This document shows, piece after piece, positions 15,283-23,139 of a DNA stretch of 48,570 nt. The translations under genes were made by a program, and so were the position numbers. The notes under the pieces are model-generated. The model worked only from the letters and a program-made list of their open reading frames with translations, did not search any database and was not told where the DNA came from. Numbering within the stretch: the stretch's first letter is position 1; each line of letters begins with the position of its first letter. Source of the stretch: Candidatus Magasanikiibacteriota bacterium (lineage in GTDB: Bacteria > Patescibacteriota > Patescibacteriia > Magasanikbacterales > GWA2-37-8). The stretch lies in assembly GCA_023246715.1 (NCBI GenBank), contig JAHFHZ010000001.1:1-48570 (forward strand), given 5' to 3'.

Positions 15283-16980
15283 TTAGTTTAAGGCGCGATC
15301 TGTCGGCGGGGCGCTCGGGTTGTCACGGCGGGCAGGAGTTCTGCTTGAAGCCGAGGATGGCGGAATGGTTTCGTCGGAGGGTTGGTCACCGCGTTCAAAA
15401 TTTCGAGTGAGCGCGGCCAGAATATCGGGGTCAACTCTACCCTTTTCACTTACATCGGCCACTCTGATTCCATCTGGTCGATCGGAACGGCGGGCCCAGG
15501 GCAGGGCGGCGCTCGCAGCGGCGTTGGGATCGGTTTCCATGATTTGGCGTAAGCCTTCGTCGTGCTCGGGACTGGTGCTGAGTTGTGCTTTACCCAATTC
15601 TACTTCTCCGGGGCCGGTAACTTCTGATTTTATCTCAATGTTTGGGTCGAAAGCTAGGCTGATTTCTTGCAGGGTTAGATCGTCGCGATCTTGATCTAAT
15701 AATTGTACCATCCGTTTGGTGCGTTCCAGATTTTTATGCACCGGATTGTTTGCCCGAATTTCTTGTTGTAAGCGATTTATTTTACTAATCACTTCGATTT
15801 TTTCCTTTAATTTATTTTTATCGCCTGTAAGACTTTCTTTTTGGCTATTAAGCGTCCGCAGTTCTTCGTTTTCAGCGATCTCTTCTTCGGCCATGTCTTG
15901 CATCTCCGCGACATTTGCCTGCAACTGGGTTTCTATAGTGGTGTATGTTTTTTTTAATTCTTGACTGGCCTGATAAATTAATTCCGGATCTCCTTTTAAC
16001 TTGGCTTGGAGGAGCTTGGCATCCGCCAGCTTTTTTTCAGGATACAGGCCTTCAAGAAATTGTTTGATTTGCCGGTCCGTTTGGACCTCGGCAATTTTTT
16101 GTCTGCTTACATCGATGGTTACTTGCAGCCCGTGGCGAATTTCCATGGCTTCGCTTAGCGCGTCAATATTTTTAGTGCTGGGTGCGCGGTTGGTATCGTC
16201 ATGCTTAAACTGATGCCAGGCCAAAACTTCTTGATCGGTCGGCAAACGAGAGGGTCCCAGGCCGCTTAAATCGATATCTGCCTCGGCCTGCAGATCTGGC
16301 AGCGTTGCTTCGATAATTCTGAGTTTGAGTTCATCTTCTTTGATTTCTCCATTATAAGCAGTTTCTTTAATATCTTCTAAGGTTGCCAAGCGGTTGCCTG
16401 CTTTGTCGATCAATTTAGACCGGCGTTTGACATCGGACAACTCCGCGCCAAGGAGAATTTGTAATTGTTCATGCAGCTCAGCCGTTTGCCCCAAGAGTTT
16501 TTGTCGGGCTTCGACGGCGGTTTCTTCGGGCTGATTACCGACGAGTTCGGCTAGTCTCATGGCTTCTGTATAGGCATTTTTCAGGACCTGTTGTAATTCC
16601 CCACCGACCTGTTCGGAAACCAAAAATAACTGGCGCTTTTCAGTGATTGAAGCCAATTCGGCCAAATGGTTAGTATATTCTTTGCTGACCACTTCTAAAC
16701 TGGCCAGCCTGGTTTCGTACCCGGCGGGATATTCGCCGGTTTCGGCGTACGTTTGCTGGTCTTCTGCCAGGCGGCTATGGATGCGCGCCAAATCTTCGGT
16801 ATCGCCTTTAAGCAGAACGTTAAAAGAATTAAAGGCATCGTGCAGTTCTTTTCCTGTTAATTTTATTGATTCCGCTGATTGAGACCATTCATCGGACTTA
16901 ACCGTGTTTTCAGCGGCTTTGATGGGGTGGTAGCGCGTGTCAAATTTAAGACTGGTAGATTTTTCTGGGCTCTTTTCCAT
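15283..16980 (-). CDS. Long coiled-coil protein, unknown function
   Basis: A 565-residue, highly charged, Glu/Gln/Leu/Lys-rich protein without signal peptide or transmembrane helix, so cytoplasmic as read. Heptad-like stretches cover about residues 40-140, 150-260 and 290-430, suggesting several coiled coils. The last ~130 residues are low-complexity, with a Pro/Ser/Arg-rich disordered tail after an Asp/Ala-rich segment (MRQIMETDP..AASAALPWARR type). I see no catalytic motif and no family I can name; a structural or scaffolding role would be a guess. The gene stands alone between the 16S terminator and the GC-rich block. Codon use resembles the native genes. Confidence 0.75.
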   Translation of the reverse strand: MEKSPEKSTSLKFDTRYHPIKAAENTVKSDEWSQSAESIKLTGKELHDAFNSFNVLLKGDTEDLARIHSRLAEDQQTYAETGEYPAGYETRLASLEVVSKEYTNHLAELASITEKRQLFLVSEQVGGELQQVLKNAYTEAMRLAELVGNQPEETAVEARQKLLGQTAELHEQLQILLGAELSDVKRRSKLIDKAGNRLATLEDIKETAYNGEIKEDELKLRIIEATLPDLQAEADIDLSGLGPSRLPTDQEVLAWHQFKHDDTNRAPSTKNIDALSEAMEIRHGLQVTIDVSRQKIAEVQTDRQIKQFLEGLYPEKKLADAKLLQAKLKGDPELIYQASQELKKTYTTIETQLQANVAEMQDMAEEEIAENEELRTLNSQKESLTGDKNKLKEKIEVISKINRLQQEIRANNPVHKNLERTKRMVQLLDQDRDDLTLQEISLAFDPNIEIKSEVTGPGEVELGKAQLSTSPEHDEGLRQIMETDPNAAASAALPWARRSDRPDGIRVADVSEKGRVDPDILAALTRNFERGDQPSDETIPPSSASSRTPARRDNPSAPPTDRALN

Positions 16981-17080
16981 AGAAGTTTGATTAAATTTAA
17001 AAAAATTTAACTCCTAATAATAGCATATTTTGGGTATTTTGTCAAGATAAAACCTTGTCTAAAGAAATTATACCATACAA

Positions 17081-17329
17081 TTAAAAAAAGCACCTCATTT
17101 TTGAGGGGCTTTTGGCAATAGTTTTGGGGTGGGGCGGCTGGCTTAGTGCCCCCCGGGAGGTTTCTGTGAATCTGTCTAGAAGTTGAGCAAGGCCGGGGCG
17201 GCGGATGGCGTTGGCCAGGTGCCAGATAAAGGTCTGGCGGTATGTGAACATACCCTGACTGGCGGCGGCTTCGTTCTCTTCTGTGCATGTGCCGTCTTTG
17301 TCGAGGAACAGTACTCTGAGTTTCGGCAT
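17081..17329 (-). pseudogene. Short HAD-like N-terminal fragment, possibly frameshifted
   Basis: An 82-codon GC-rich ORF. It opens with LRVLFLDKDGTCTEE, which has the DxDGT nucleophile motif of haloacid-dehalogenase phosphatases, but no other HAD motif follows and the protein is far too short for a full enzyme. The ORF runs through the terminator at 17083-17112. Losing one G from the run of six near 17157-17162 would create a stop (SRGH then TAA) before the hairpin, so an indel or assembly error there is plausible. It has its own promoter (17357-17384) and a Shine-Dalgarno-like CGGAGA. Divergent from the membrane-protein gene at 17591. It is either a degenerate phosphatase or a small protein that merely contains DKDGT. 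Confidence 0.45.
17083..17112 (-). terminator. Terminator of the short HAD-like gene
   Basis: Arms AGCACCTCA/TGAGGGGCT with one mismatch; on the minus strand a run of T follows. The upstream ORF reads through this hairpin, which suggests it has lost its original stop codon. Confidence 0.65.
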
Positions 17330-17356
17330 GATACTATTCTCCGTGTTGTTGGATGC

Positions 17357-17384
17357 AGCGTACCAATTTTATTAGTAAAGTCAA
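17357..17384 (-). promoter_or_regulatory. Promoter of the HAD-like fragment
   Basis: Minus strand: TTGACT (17384-17379), 16-base spacer, TACGCT (17362-17357). The -10 is weak. Confidence 0.5.
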
Positions 17385-17438
17385 TACGGAAGAGCTTTAA
17401 GCGTAACTTGCTTTTATCTGTTTGCCATGATAGGCTCG

Positions 17439-17521
17439 GGGCAGTTGCACAGTTCTTTCACAACTGCCCAACGATCGAGCCAATTTTGTGCGAAGATTTT
17501 TGAGAATTAGTGAAAGAACTG
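17439..17521 (+). promoter_or_regulatory. Competing stems / possible pseudoknot in the leader of the GC-rich membrane-protein gene
   Basis: GGGCAGTTG (17439-17447) pairs with CAACTGCCC (17461-17469). The 13-base loop contains CAGTTCTTTCA (17450-17460), which is perfectly complementary to TGAAAGAACTG (17511-17521). The two helices either exclude each other or form an H-type pseudoknot. The ATG is 70 bases further on. Confidence 0.5.
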
Positions 17522-17590
17522 TTTTTATTTTCGCAGAATTGTTGGCCCGATTGTTTTTGGGTCTCTCATTTCCAACAAAAGGAGTTGCCA

Positions 17591-18745
17591 ATGCAGGACA
17601 CTCGGTTTCAGAAGGGTTCTAACACCGCCAAGGTTTGGTTCTTGTTTGTAGCCGGCTTTGTGTTCTACGCGGCCTTCATGGCCATGGTGGAGTACTGGAA
17701 GAACGTCGCTGGCCTCAAGCAGGCGACGATCTTCATCAACACTACACCCGGGGCCACGCTGTCGGCCGGGGCCATCGCCGCGGCCATCGTGCTTCGCTAC
17801 CGTCGCCGTCACCGGCGCGAGATCAGCCAGATCAGCGCGATCATGCCCCCGCGGTTGATCCTCGAGAGCGGAATGCACACCTCGCTCATCGTCGGCTCCT
17901 CGAACGCCGTCTACACCAACACCGGGTGGGCCGTGGCCGCTGGGTCGGGCCTCCTCAAGGGCCTGGCGCTGCAGTTTTCGGCCTTCGTGGACCACCTGTT
18001 GGTTCGCGCCAAGCTCAAGCGCGAGCCAAACCCCAACAAGCACCAGCTCGACACCTGGGCGCTGCGCGTGGCGATCATCGGTATCGCCCTGATTGTCTGG
18101 GGCAAGCTGGATTTCAGCAGGGCGTCGAGCATCATCGGCATGCTCATCGTGCTCCTCTGCGCAGGCGTCTACGCGGGAGCCTACGCCCGCCGCCAGTACC
18201 TGGCGGGTACCTATCGCGTGCTCGTCAACCGGCTGATCGCCGAGCTCAAGCTGACCCCCGCCGAGGCCGAGGCCTTCTCGGCCATCGCCGAGAAGTGGTG
18301 GTTCGGCCTCGAGCAGATGGCCTGCCTGCTCTGCTCGGGCGGCATCTGCTCGAGCGTGGCCGTGCTCTACGCCTACGTTTTCGACCAGGGCGAGTACCTC
18401 TACTTCCACCCGGGGGTCTTCTTCTCCGGCGTGCCCTTCGGGATCATGAGCTACTTCGCCGTCTCGATCATGCTGGCGGACTACCGCCTGGCCGGCGAGG
18501 AAGAGCCCGCCTCGATGAAGGCGCGGATGGTGATGACGAAGGGCCAGGGGGTGGTGGCCTCGCTCGTCGGGCCGATCCCGACGATTTGGTACTTCGGCCT
18601 CAAGGGCCCGAGCGGCTGGGTGATCGCGGGATCGCTCGTTGTCTTGCTCGCCGTCATCATCCCCTTCGTGCCCGACTTCGCGGGCCGGATCGCGGCTCGC
18701 ATTCGCCGCGCGCGCGGCAACACGACTGCCTCGGCCTCCGCCTAG
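17591..18745 (+). CDS. GC-rich polytopic membrane protein, unknown function
   Basis: A 384-residue integral membrane protein with about eight to ten hydrophobic segments, for example near residues 15-35, 48-65, 95-120, 155-172, 178-196, 235-262, 275-298 and 330-365. A cytoplasmic-looking loop near 66-85 is Arg-rich (RYRRRHRRE), and another near 200-235 is acidic and helical (LTPAEAEAF). I recognise no transporter signature. It has a good Shine-Dalgarno (AAGGAG) seven bases before the ATG and G/C-ending codons throughout, unlike the adjoining native genes; a large open frame on each other strand is a by-product of that composition. Likely horizontally acquired. Confidence 0.75.
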   Translation: MQDTRFQKGSNTAKVWFLFVAGFVFYAAFMAMVEYWKNVAGLKQATIFINTTPGATLSAGAIAAAIVLRYRRRHRREISQISAIMPPRLILESGMHTSLIVGSSNAVYTNTGWAVAAGSGLLKGLALQFSAFVDHLLVRAKLKREPNPNKHQLDTWALRVAIIGIALIVWGKLDFSRASSIIGMLIVLLCAGVYAGAYARRQYLAGTYRVLVNRLIAELKLTPAEAEAFSAIAEKWWFGLEQMACLLCSGGICSSVAVLYAYVFDQGEYLYFHPGVFFSGVPFGIMSYFAVSIMLADYRLAGEEEPASMKARMVMTKGQGVVASLVGPIPTIWYFGLKGPSGWVIAGSLVVLLAVIIPFVPDFAGRIAARIRRARGNTTASASA

Positions 18746-18763
18746 GCCACATTTTTCGCTCTC

Positions 18764-18829
18764 CGGACGCCTGCTGCAGCCTGCTCAGCCGCAGGCGTCC
18801 GCCCCTTCCCCAGGGGAACTTGCTTTTTT
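18764..18829 (+). terminator. Terminator of the GC-rich membrane-protein gene
   Basis: Stem GGACGCCTGC (18765-18774)/GCAGGCGTCC (18791-18800), then a second small stem (CCCCTTCCCCAGGGG) and a run of T. Confidence 0.75.
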
Positions 18830-18847
18830 AAACCAAGCCGGTTATAC

Positions 18848-18876
18848 TTGTTTTTACTCAAAAAAGAGGCTATACT
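18848..18876 (+). promoter_or_regulatory. Promoter of tRNA-Val(GAC)
   Basis: TTGTTT (18848-18853), 17-base spacer, TATACT (18871-18876), five bases before the tRNA. Confidence 0.65.
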
Positions 18877-18880
18877 TTTC

Positions 18881-18957
18881 GGGCAATTAGCTCAGTTGGT
18901 TAGAGCGTTACATTGACATTGTAAAGGTCACAGGTTCGAATCCTGTATTGCCCACCA
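18881..18957 (+). tRNA. tRNA-Val (anticodon GAC), CCA encoded
   Basis: A full cloverleaf: acceptor GGGCAAT/ATTGCCC, D arm GCTCAGTTGGTTAGAGC, anticodon stem TTACA/TGTAA around loop TTGACAT (anticodon GAC), T arm CAGG-TTCGAAT-CCTG. Discriminator A and CCA (18955-18957) are in the DNA, unlike the second tRNA-Val in this window. Confidence 0.97.
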
Positions 18958-18984
18958 GATAGAACATTCTCGCGCTCCAGCGCC

Positions 18985-19308
18985 TTGAACACCCATTTTC
19001 TTGGCTCAAGAGAGATGTTTTTCTCTCTGACGACAAAGTTCGAACACACCCCACGCAGCAGTGTGTCGAAAAAATTAGAGCGGGACATGAACATTGACCA
19101 CAAACGATGGATATTAATCCGACCGTACAAGACGATGAAGAAATTAATGACGCCGTGGCAGGAACAATTATACAAAGGACGATTCCAAATTGAGTTTGAC
19201 TTCCGTTCTCTCAAACTTTCCCATGGGTTAGTAACCAGCATACCCCTTTCAATTAACGGGTATCTGGCTAACTATCTCCAGGCTCTGCTGTCGTTTGTCT
19301 TGAGCTAA
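18985..19308 (+). pseudogene. Degenerate transposase C-terminal fragment (IS4-like DDE superfamily)
   Basis: A 107-codon ORF starting 28 bases after tRNA-Val. The segment LYKGRFQIEFDFRSLK (about residues 61-76) matches the C-terminal region of IS4-type DDE transposases, where a Y-x(2)-RFQIEF-x-FR-x(2)-K motif carries the last catalytic Glu. The two upstream Asp motifs are absent and the N-terminal half looks random, so this is a remnant. No terminal inverted repeats are obvious. Position next to a tRNA suggests an old insertion. Confidence 0.6.
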
Positions 19309-19495
19309 CGAACGACGGTGGGCTTACAAAAGGCGTTTCAATGGGGTGATAACTGATCTTAATTAAATAAATTCGGCATGGTGGTGAACTTGTTTTGGTT
19401 TGAGTTAAAAAAGTGAGGGGTGAGTGGGTTAAGGGGTTTTGTAATTCAGAGCCTGGAAGCAAGCCTAGGTCGATTTTGAAAGATTGTCAAAATCG
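19309..19495. other. Non-coding interval with one hairpin
   Basis: Contains the stem CGATTTTGA/TCAAAATCG (19471-19495), immediately after the elp3 stop on the minus strand. It lacks a T tract. Nothing else is recognised. Confidence 0.4.
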
Positions 19496-21169
19496 TTACT
19501 CTTTTTTGAATCGTTTTACCATATAGGTTTTTTCCAGCCGGTAGCCATTTTTGCGGTAGTAGGGCCGCACACCAACGCCAGAAATTACCGCTAGCTTTGA
19601 AATCTGTTTATCTTTGACGATTTTTTCGGCTTCGGCCAAGAGTTTTTTGCCAAGCCCCTGATGCTGGCTGTGATCGGTATCGTGCTGCCCTAGTTGTAAC
19701 AGTTGCCCGTACGTGTGCAATTCTCGGATATACGCTGGGAAAGGGGCAACTTGGCTGCCCATTCGTGATTTGTATTTGGCTAATTTATTTTTAAAAATTG
19801 ATTGTGTAACGACGCGTAGCCGGCAAAAAGCAAACACCACTTTACGGTTGACATCTTCAAAACTCAAAAAATATTCTTCGCCACCTTGGGTATCGTACCG
19901 ATCGACAAATAAATGAGGTGTTAAATCGGGGATAGTTTTTAAATCCACATGCCCCACCTCGCGGCAGCGCAAGCATTGGCAGGCTTGGCCAGCTTGTTTG
20001 AGCCGCGCTTGCACCACTTGGCGCAGGTTAGTTATTTTATTGCCTTCCTCGATATATTGGCCAGGGATATCCCGAATCAGGCGGGAGATGCGGCAATATC
20101 GAGGGATGGTTGGTTTAAAACGCACTAAAATATCAATTAATTCTTCCACCGAATAAGCGTGATATTTTCCCTGCACGAACCAATCATAGAGTTCGGAATT
20201 TTTAACCACGGTGCACGGATAAATTTTAATCATATCCGGGCAGTAACCCGGATCAGTAAAAATTTCATTCAGCATTTTGAAATCACTCTCGGGCGTGGCT
20301 CCGGGCAGTTGCGGCATTAGGTGCGCGTCGACTTTGAATCCGTAGTTACGGAGTAGTTCCATGGCCGCTTTGGCTTCGGCGCTCCCGTGCCCGCGTTTAG
20401 TGAGTTTAAGTATTTTGTCCTCGGTATGCTGGATTCCCAATTCCAGCCGAGTGGTTCCCATTTCACGCATATGCCAGATGGTGTGGTAATTGATGCAGTC
20501 TGGGCGGGTTTCCAGGGTGAGGCCAATAATTCGGTGGGCGGATTTTTCGTTTAATTTTTGCTGGCGAAATAATTCTTTTTTTATTTCGGGCAGCGGGGAA
20601 TTTTCGGTAAGAGCGCAGACGCGTTTAGTTTTTTTATCCACGGTGTTGCAGGCTTCGAAGGATTTAAGGATAAACCAATATTGATAGGGGAGAGGGTATG
20701 AATTCCATGTGCCACCTTTGACAATAAATTCAATTTTATCGGCGGGGTGGCCATTATTTTGGAGCGCTTCGATCCGACGGGCCATTTGTTCGTAGGGGTT
20801 AAATTGCAACATCAGCGCGCGCATGGCGGCGGGTTCTTCGGACAGATAGCTTTTGGGCATTCGTTCGTCGAACGGGCAATAGACGCACTGGCCGGGGCAG
20901 GGGTATGGTTTAATCAATGAAGTAATAATCGCCACTCCCGAGAGGCTCCGAACAGCGCGGCGAACCAGCAATTTGGCCAGTTCAGGACTAGCGATTATCT
21001 TGTGATTTTTGAGTAATTTATGATATGCTGCCAGTAGTTCCGTTTTGTCGGGTAGGCTGAAAGCCGCTCCGGCAGAAGCGGTCAGGCCCCGTTTGAGTTC
21101 GTTAAATTGCTCGGCCGTGGCCGGGAGGTTTTTTACCGCTGCAAGAATGATTGTTTCGGCAAGTGACAT
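19496..21169 (-). CDS. Elp3-type tRNA uridine-34 carboxymethylating enzyme (radical SAM + GNAT)
   Basis: A 557-residue enzyme that adds a carboxymethyl group at C5 of wobble uridine using acetyl-CoA and S-adenosylmethionine. The radical SAM cluster motif is C91-x3-C95-x2-C98 in CPGQCVYCPF; the Elp3 landmarks KGGTWNSYP and LGIQHTEDKIL follow. A Cys pair in CQCLRCREVGH is part of the family's zinc site. The C-terminal GNAT acetyltransferase fold ends the protein (GQLLQLG, HQGLGKKLLAEAEK). Length is as in archaeal/bacterial stand-alone Elp3. I set the start at 21169: the -10-like TATAAT (21184-21179) would begin transcription at the codon. Start codons of this gene and the divergent methyltransferase abut as CATATG. 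Confidence 0.93.
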   Translation of the reverse strand: MSLAETIILAAVKNLPATAEQFNELKRGLTASAGAAFSLPDKTELLAAYHKLLKNHKIIASPELAKLLVRRAVRSLSGVAIITSLIKPYPCPGQCVYCPFDERMPKSYLSEEPAAMRALMLQFNPYEQMARRIEALQNNGHPADKIEFIVKGGTWNSYPLPYQYWFILKSFEACNTVDKKTKRVCALTENSPLPEIKKELFRQQKLNEKSAHRIIGLTLETRPDCINYHTIWHMREMGTTRLELGIQHTEDKILKLTKRGHGSAEAKAAMELLRNYGFKVDAHLMPQLPGATPESDFKMLNEIFTDPGYCPDMIKIYPCTVVKNSELYDWFVQGKYHAYSVEELIDILVRFKPTIPRYCRISRLIRDIPGQYIEEGNKITNLRQVVQARLKQAGQACQCLRCREVGHVDLKTIPDLTPHLFVDRYDTQGGEEYFLSFEDVNRKVVFAFCRLRVVTQSIFKNKLAKYKSRMGSQVAPFPAYIRELHTYGQLLQLGQHDTDHSQHQGLGKKLLAEAEKIVKDKQISKLAVISGVGVRPYYRKNGYRLEKTYMVKRFKKE

Positions 21170-21871
21170 ATGCACCCCATTATACAGAAGACTCGCGAAG
21201 ATTATAATTTGATCGCCCCGTTTTTTTCCGATACCCGCCGGCATTTGTGGCGCGAACTAGACCAGTGTAAGCAATATGTCAAGAACGGTCAACGGGTGCT
21301 GGATTGGGGCTGTGGCAACGGACGATTAGTCGGTTTATTCGCGGACTATAGCGGCATTGAATACTATGGCGTTGACCAGAGTATTGAGCTCGTTAAAATC
21401 GCCCGCCGGGCTCATAGCGCTTTAGTACAACAGAGGAAGGCTCATTTTTACTGCACGGCAAAAAGACAAAAAAAATTCTCTGCTGATTTTTTTGACTTGG
21501 AATTTTTGATTGCTTCTTTGCACCACCTCCCCGATGAACGCACTCGACTTTTGCTTTTACAAAAAATGCATCATGAACTTAAACCCGGCGGCCGGATTAT
21601 TATTACAGTTTGGAATTTAAGCAGTGAGTGGGCGAACATCAAAAAGCACAACGGCTGGACAGTACTCGGTACACAGGATTTCTTGATTCCCTGGAAAGAC
21701 CCAACCGGTAAGATTTTATGTGATCGTTACTACCATGGATTTGTTCAAGAAGAACTGCGCGCGCTGTTGGCGCAGGCTGGGTTCCAGGTAAAACATTTGT
21801 CTTATAGCGAAGGCCGGTGGACCGATGATAAGGGCGGTCGAAATTTATTGGCGATAGCGAAGAAAATATGA
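21170..21871 (+). CDS. Trm9/ALKBH8-like SAM-dependent methyltransferase
   Basis: A 233-residue class I methyltransferase. Features resemble the eukaryotic tRNA wobble-uridine methyltransferase Trm9: the N-terminal TREDYNLIAPFFSDTR box, motif I VLDWGCGNGR (about residues 43-52), SLHHLPDERTRLLLLQKM followed by LKPGGRIIITVW, and a late RYYHGFVQEEL box. In eukaryotes Trm9 methylates the cm5U product made by Elp3; here the gene is divergent from elp3 with start codons touching, which supports the same link. The assignment is by motif reading, so a generic methyltransferase remains possible. It overlaps the next gene by ATGA, suggesting translational coupling. Confidence 0.75.
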   Translation: MHPIIQKTREDYNLIAPFFSDTRRHLWRELDQCKQYVKNGQRVLDWGCGNGRLVGLFADYSGIEYYGVDQSIELVKIARRAHSALVQQRKAHFYCTAKRQKKFSADFFDLEFLIASLHHLPDERTRLLLLQKMHHELKPGGRIIITVWNLSSEWANIKKHNGWTVLGTQDFLIPWKDPTGKILCDRYYHGFVQEELRALLAQAGFQVKHLSYSEGRWTDDKGGRNLLAIAKKI

Positions 21872-23085
21872 GAATTTTGCAGATCAACAAATATTTTTTT
21901 AGCCGTGGCGGAGCGGACGCAGTTTTTTTTGAGACAATCGACGGCTTGCGCAAGCGCGGGCACGACGTATCGGAATTTGCGATGCATCATTCGAGCAACC
22001 GGCCGTCGGAATACGCCGCTTATTTTGGCCCGGCGTTGCCTGAAAAGCTAACGGTCAAGCAGGACTGGCTGGCCTCCGCCCGTATTTTTGGCCACTTATT
22101 TTATTCGCCAGAGATTGAGCGCCGCTTAAAAGCCCTCTGTCTTTCGGCCGAGCCACAGGTGGCGCATTTGCATAATGTGTATCATCATTTGTCGGCGAGT
22201 TTATTTATTACGTTGCGCAAGTTGGGCGTCTCCACCGTGTTGACGCTCCATGACGTATTCCCGCTCTGCCCGAATCACAGTTTTTTACTTGGTGATCATC
22301 TGGTCGAAGAGGTGTTTAAAGGGAAACTTTATAATTGCACGGTTTATAAATGCGTTAATAATCGTTTTTTGCCGAGCCTGGCTGCTACCCTAGAAGCGTA
22401 TTATTTGAAATTGCGCGATGTTTGGAAACATATTGATCGCTTGATTTGCCCCAGCCAGTTTATGTATAATAAAATGTTGGAATGGGGCTACCCCGAAGAA
22501 CAATTGCAGTTATTGTATAATCCATACCAGCCGCCAGAAGTGCCTTTACCGCTCGGCAATAGGATCGTTTTTTTAGGCCGCATTCACCGGGAAAAAGGCA
22601 TTAAACTATTTTTAGAAGCCTGCCGATCGCTCCGGCAGTACCCTATTGCCATCGCGGGGGGTGGGCCGGAAGAAGCCTTGGTAGATAGTTTTATTACCAA
22701 AAATAACTTAGCCCAGGTAGATCGTTTTAAGTGGGTTGAGGGTGAACGATGGAATCAGGTTATGAGAAGCGCGCGGGTTATCGTGGTCCCGTCAATTTTT
22801 TACGAGAATTGCCCGCTGGCCATTTTGGAGGCGCTCGGTAATGGTCGATTGGTGGTAGCGAGTGACCGGGGGGGTAACCCAGAAATGATTATAAACGGGC
22901 AGACGGGGCTTTTATGCCAGCCAGAAGATGCCGATGATTTGACCCGTGTTTTGAAAGAAGCTATGCAGTTGCCAGACGCGGCTGTGATAGAAATGGCCGG
23001 GCGTGGTCGTGAGACAATTTTACCGCGCTACGCGCCCGGGAAGTATTTTGAGGGTTTGGAAGAACTGTATCAATCACTCTTGTAG
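21868..23085 (+). CDS. Glycosyltransferase family 4 protein
   Basis: A 405-residue GT-B fold enzyme that transfers a sugar from a nucleotide sugar, acting on the cytoplasmic face. The N-terminal half (RILQINKYFFSRGGADAVFFE) has the acceptor-side glycine-rich loop. The C-terminal GT1 domain has VFLGRIHREKGI (about residue 235), the VPSIFYENCPLAILEAL stretch with the E-x7-E sugar-donor motif (about 305-320) and GLLCQPED. A CxxC-containing insert near 140-170 (LCPNHS, YNCTVYKC) occurs in some members of this family. Starts inside the stop of the methyltransferase, so probably one operon. The sugar is unknown. Confidence 0.88.
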   Translation: MRILQINKYFFSRGGADAVFFETIDGLRKRGHDVSEFAMHHSSNRPSEYAAYFGPALPEKLTVKQDWLASARIFGHLFYSPEIERRLKALCLSAEPQVAHLHNVYHHLSASLFITLRKLGVSTVLTLHDVFPLCPNHSFLLGDHLVEEVFKGKLYNCTVYKCVNNRFLPSLAATLEAYYLKLRDVWKHIDRLICPSQFMYNKMLEWGYPEEQLQLLYNPYQPPEVPLPLGNRIVFLGRIHREKGIKLFLEACRSLRQYPIAIAGGGPEEALVDSFITKNNLAQVDRFKWVEGERWNQVMRSARVIVVPSIFYENCPLAILEALGNGRLVVASDRGGNPEMIINGQTGLLCQPEDADDLTRVLKEAMQLPDAAVIEMAGRGRETILPRYAPGKYFEGLEELYQSLL

Positions 23086-23097
23086 TGTTTTTTCGGT

Positions 23098-23137
23098 ATA
23101 AAAAATCTCCCCAATGAACACTGGGAAGATTTTTTTA
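23098..23137. terminator. Bidirectional terminator between convergent glycosyltransferases
   Basis: AAAAATCTCCCCA pairs with TGGGAAGATTTTT with a small offset. A and T tracts flank it, so it can serve both genes, whose stop codons lie 15 bases or less away. Confidence 0.75.
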
Positions 23138-23139
23138 TA

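Noticed and set aside
17635-18831. Large alternative frames (398 aa plus strand, 294 aa minus strand) in the GC-rich block
   Set aside because: Arg/Pro/Gly/His-rich composition typical of out-of-frame GC-rich DNA; the 17591 frame has coherent transmembrane helices and a Shine-Dalgarno.
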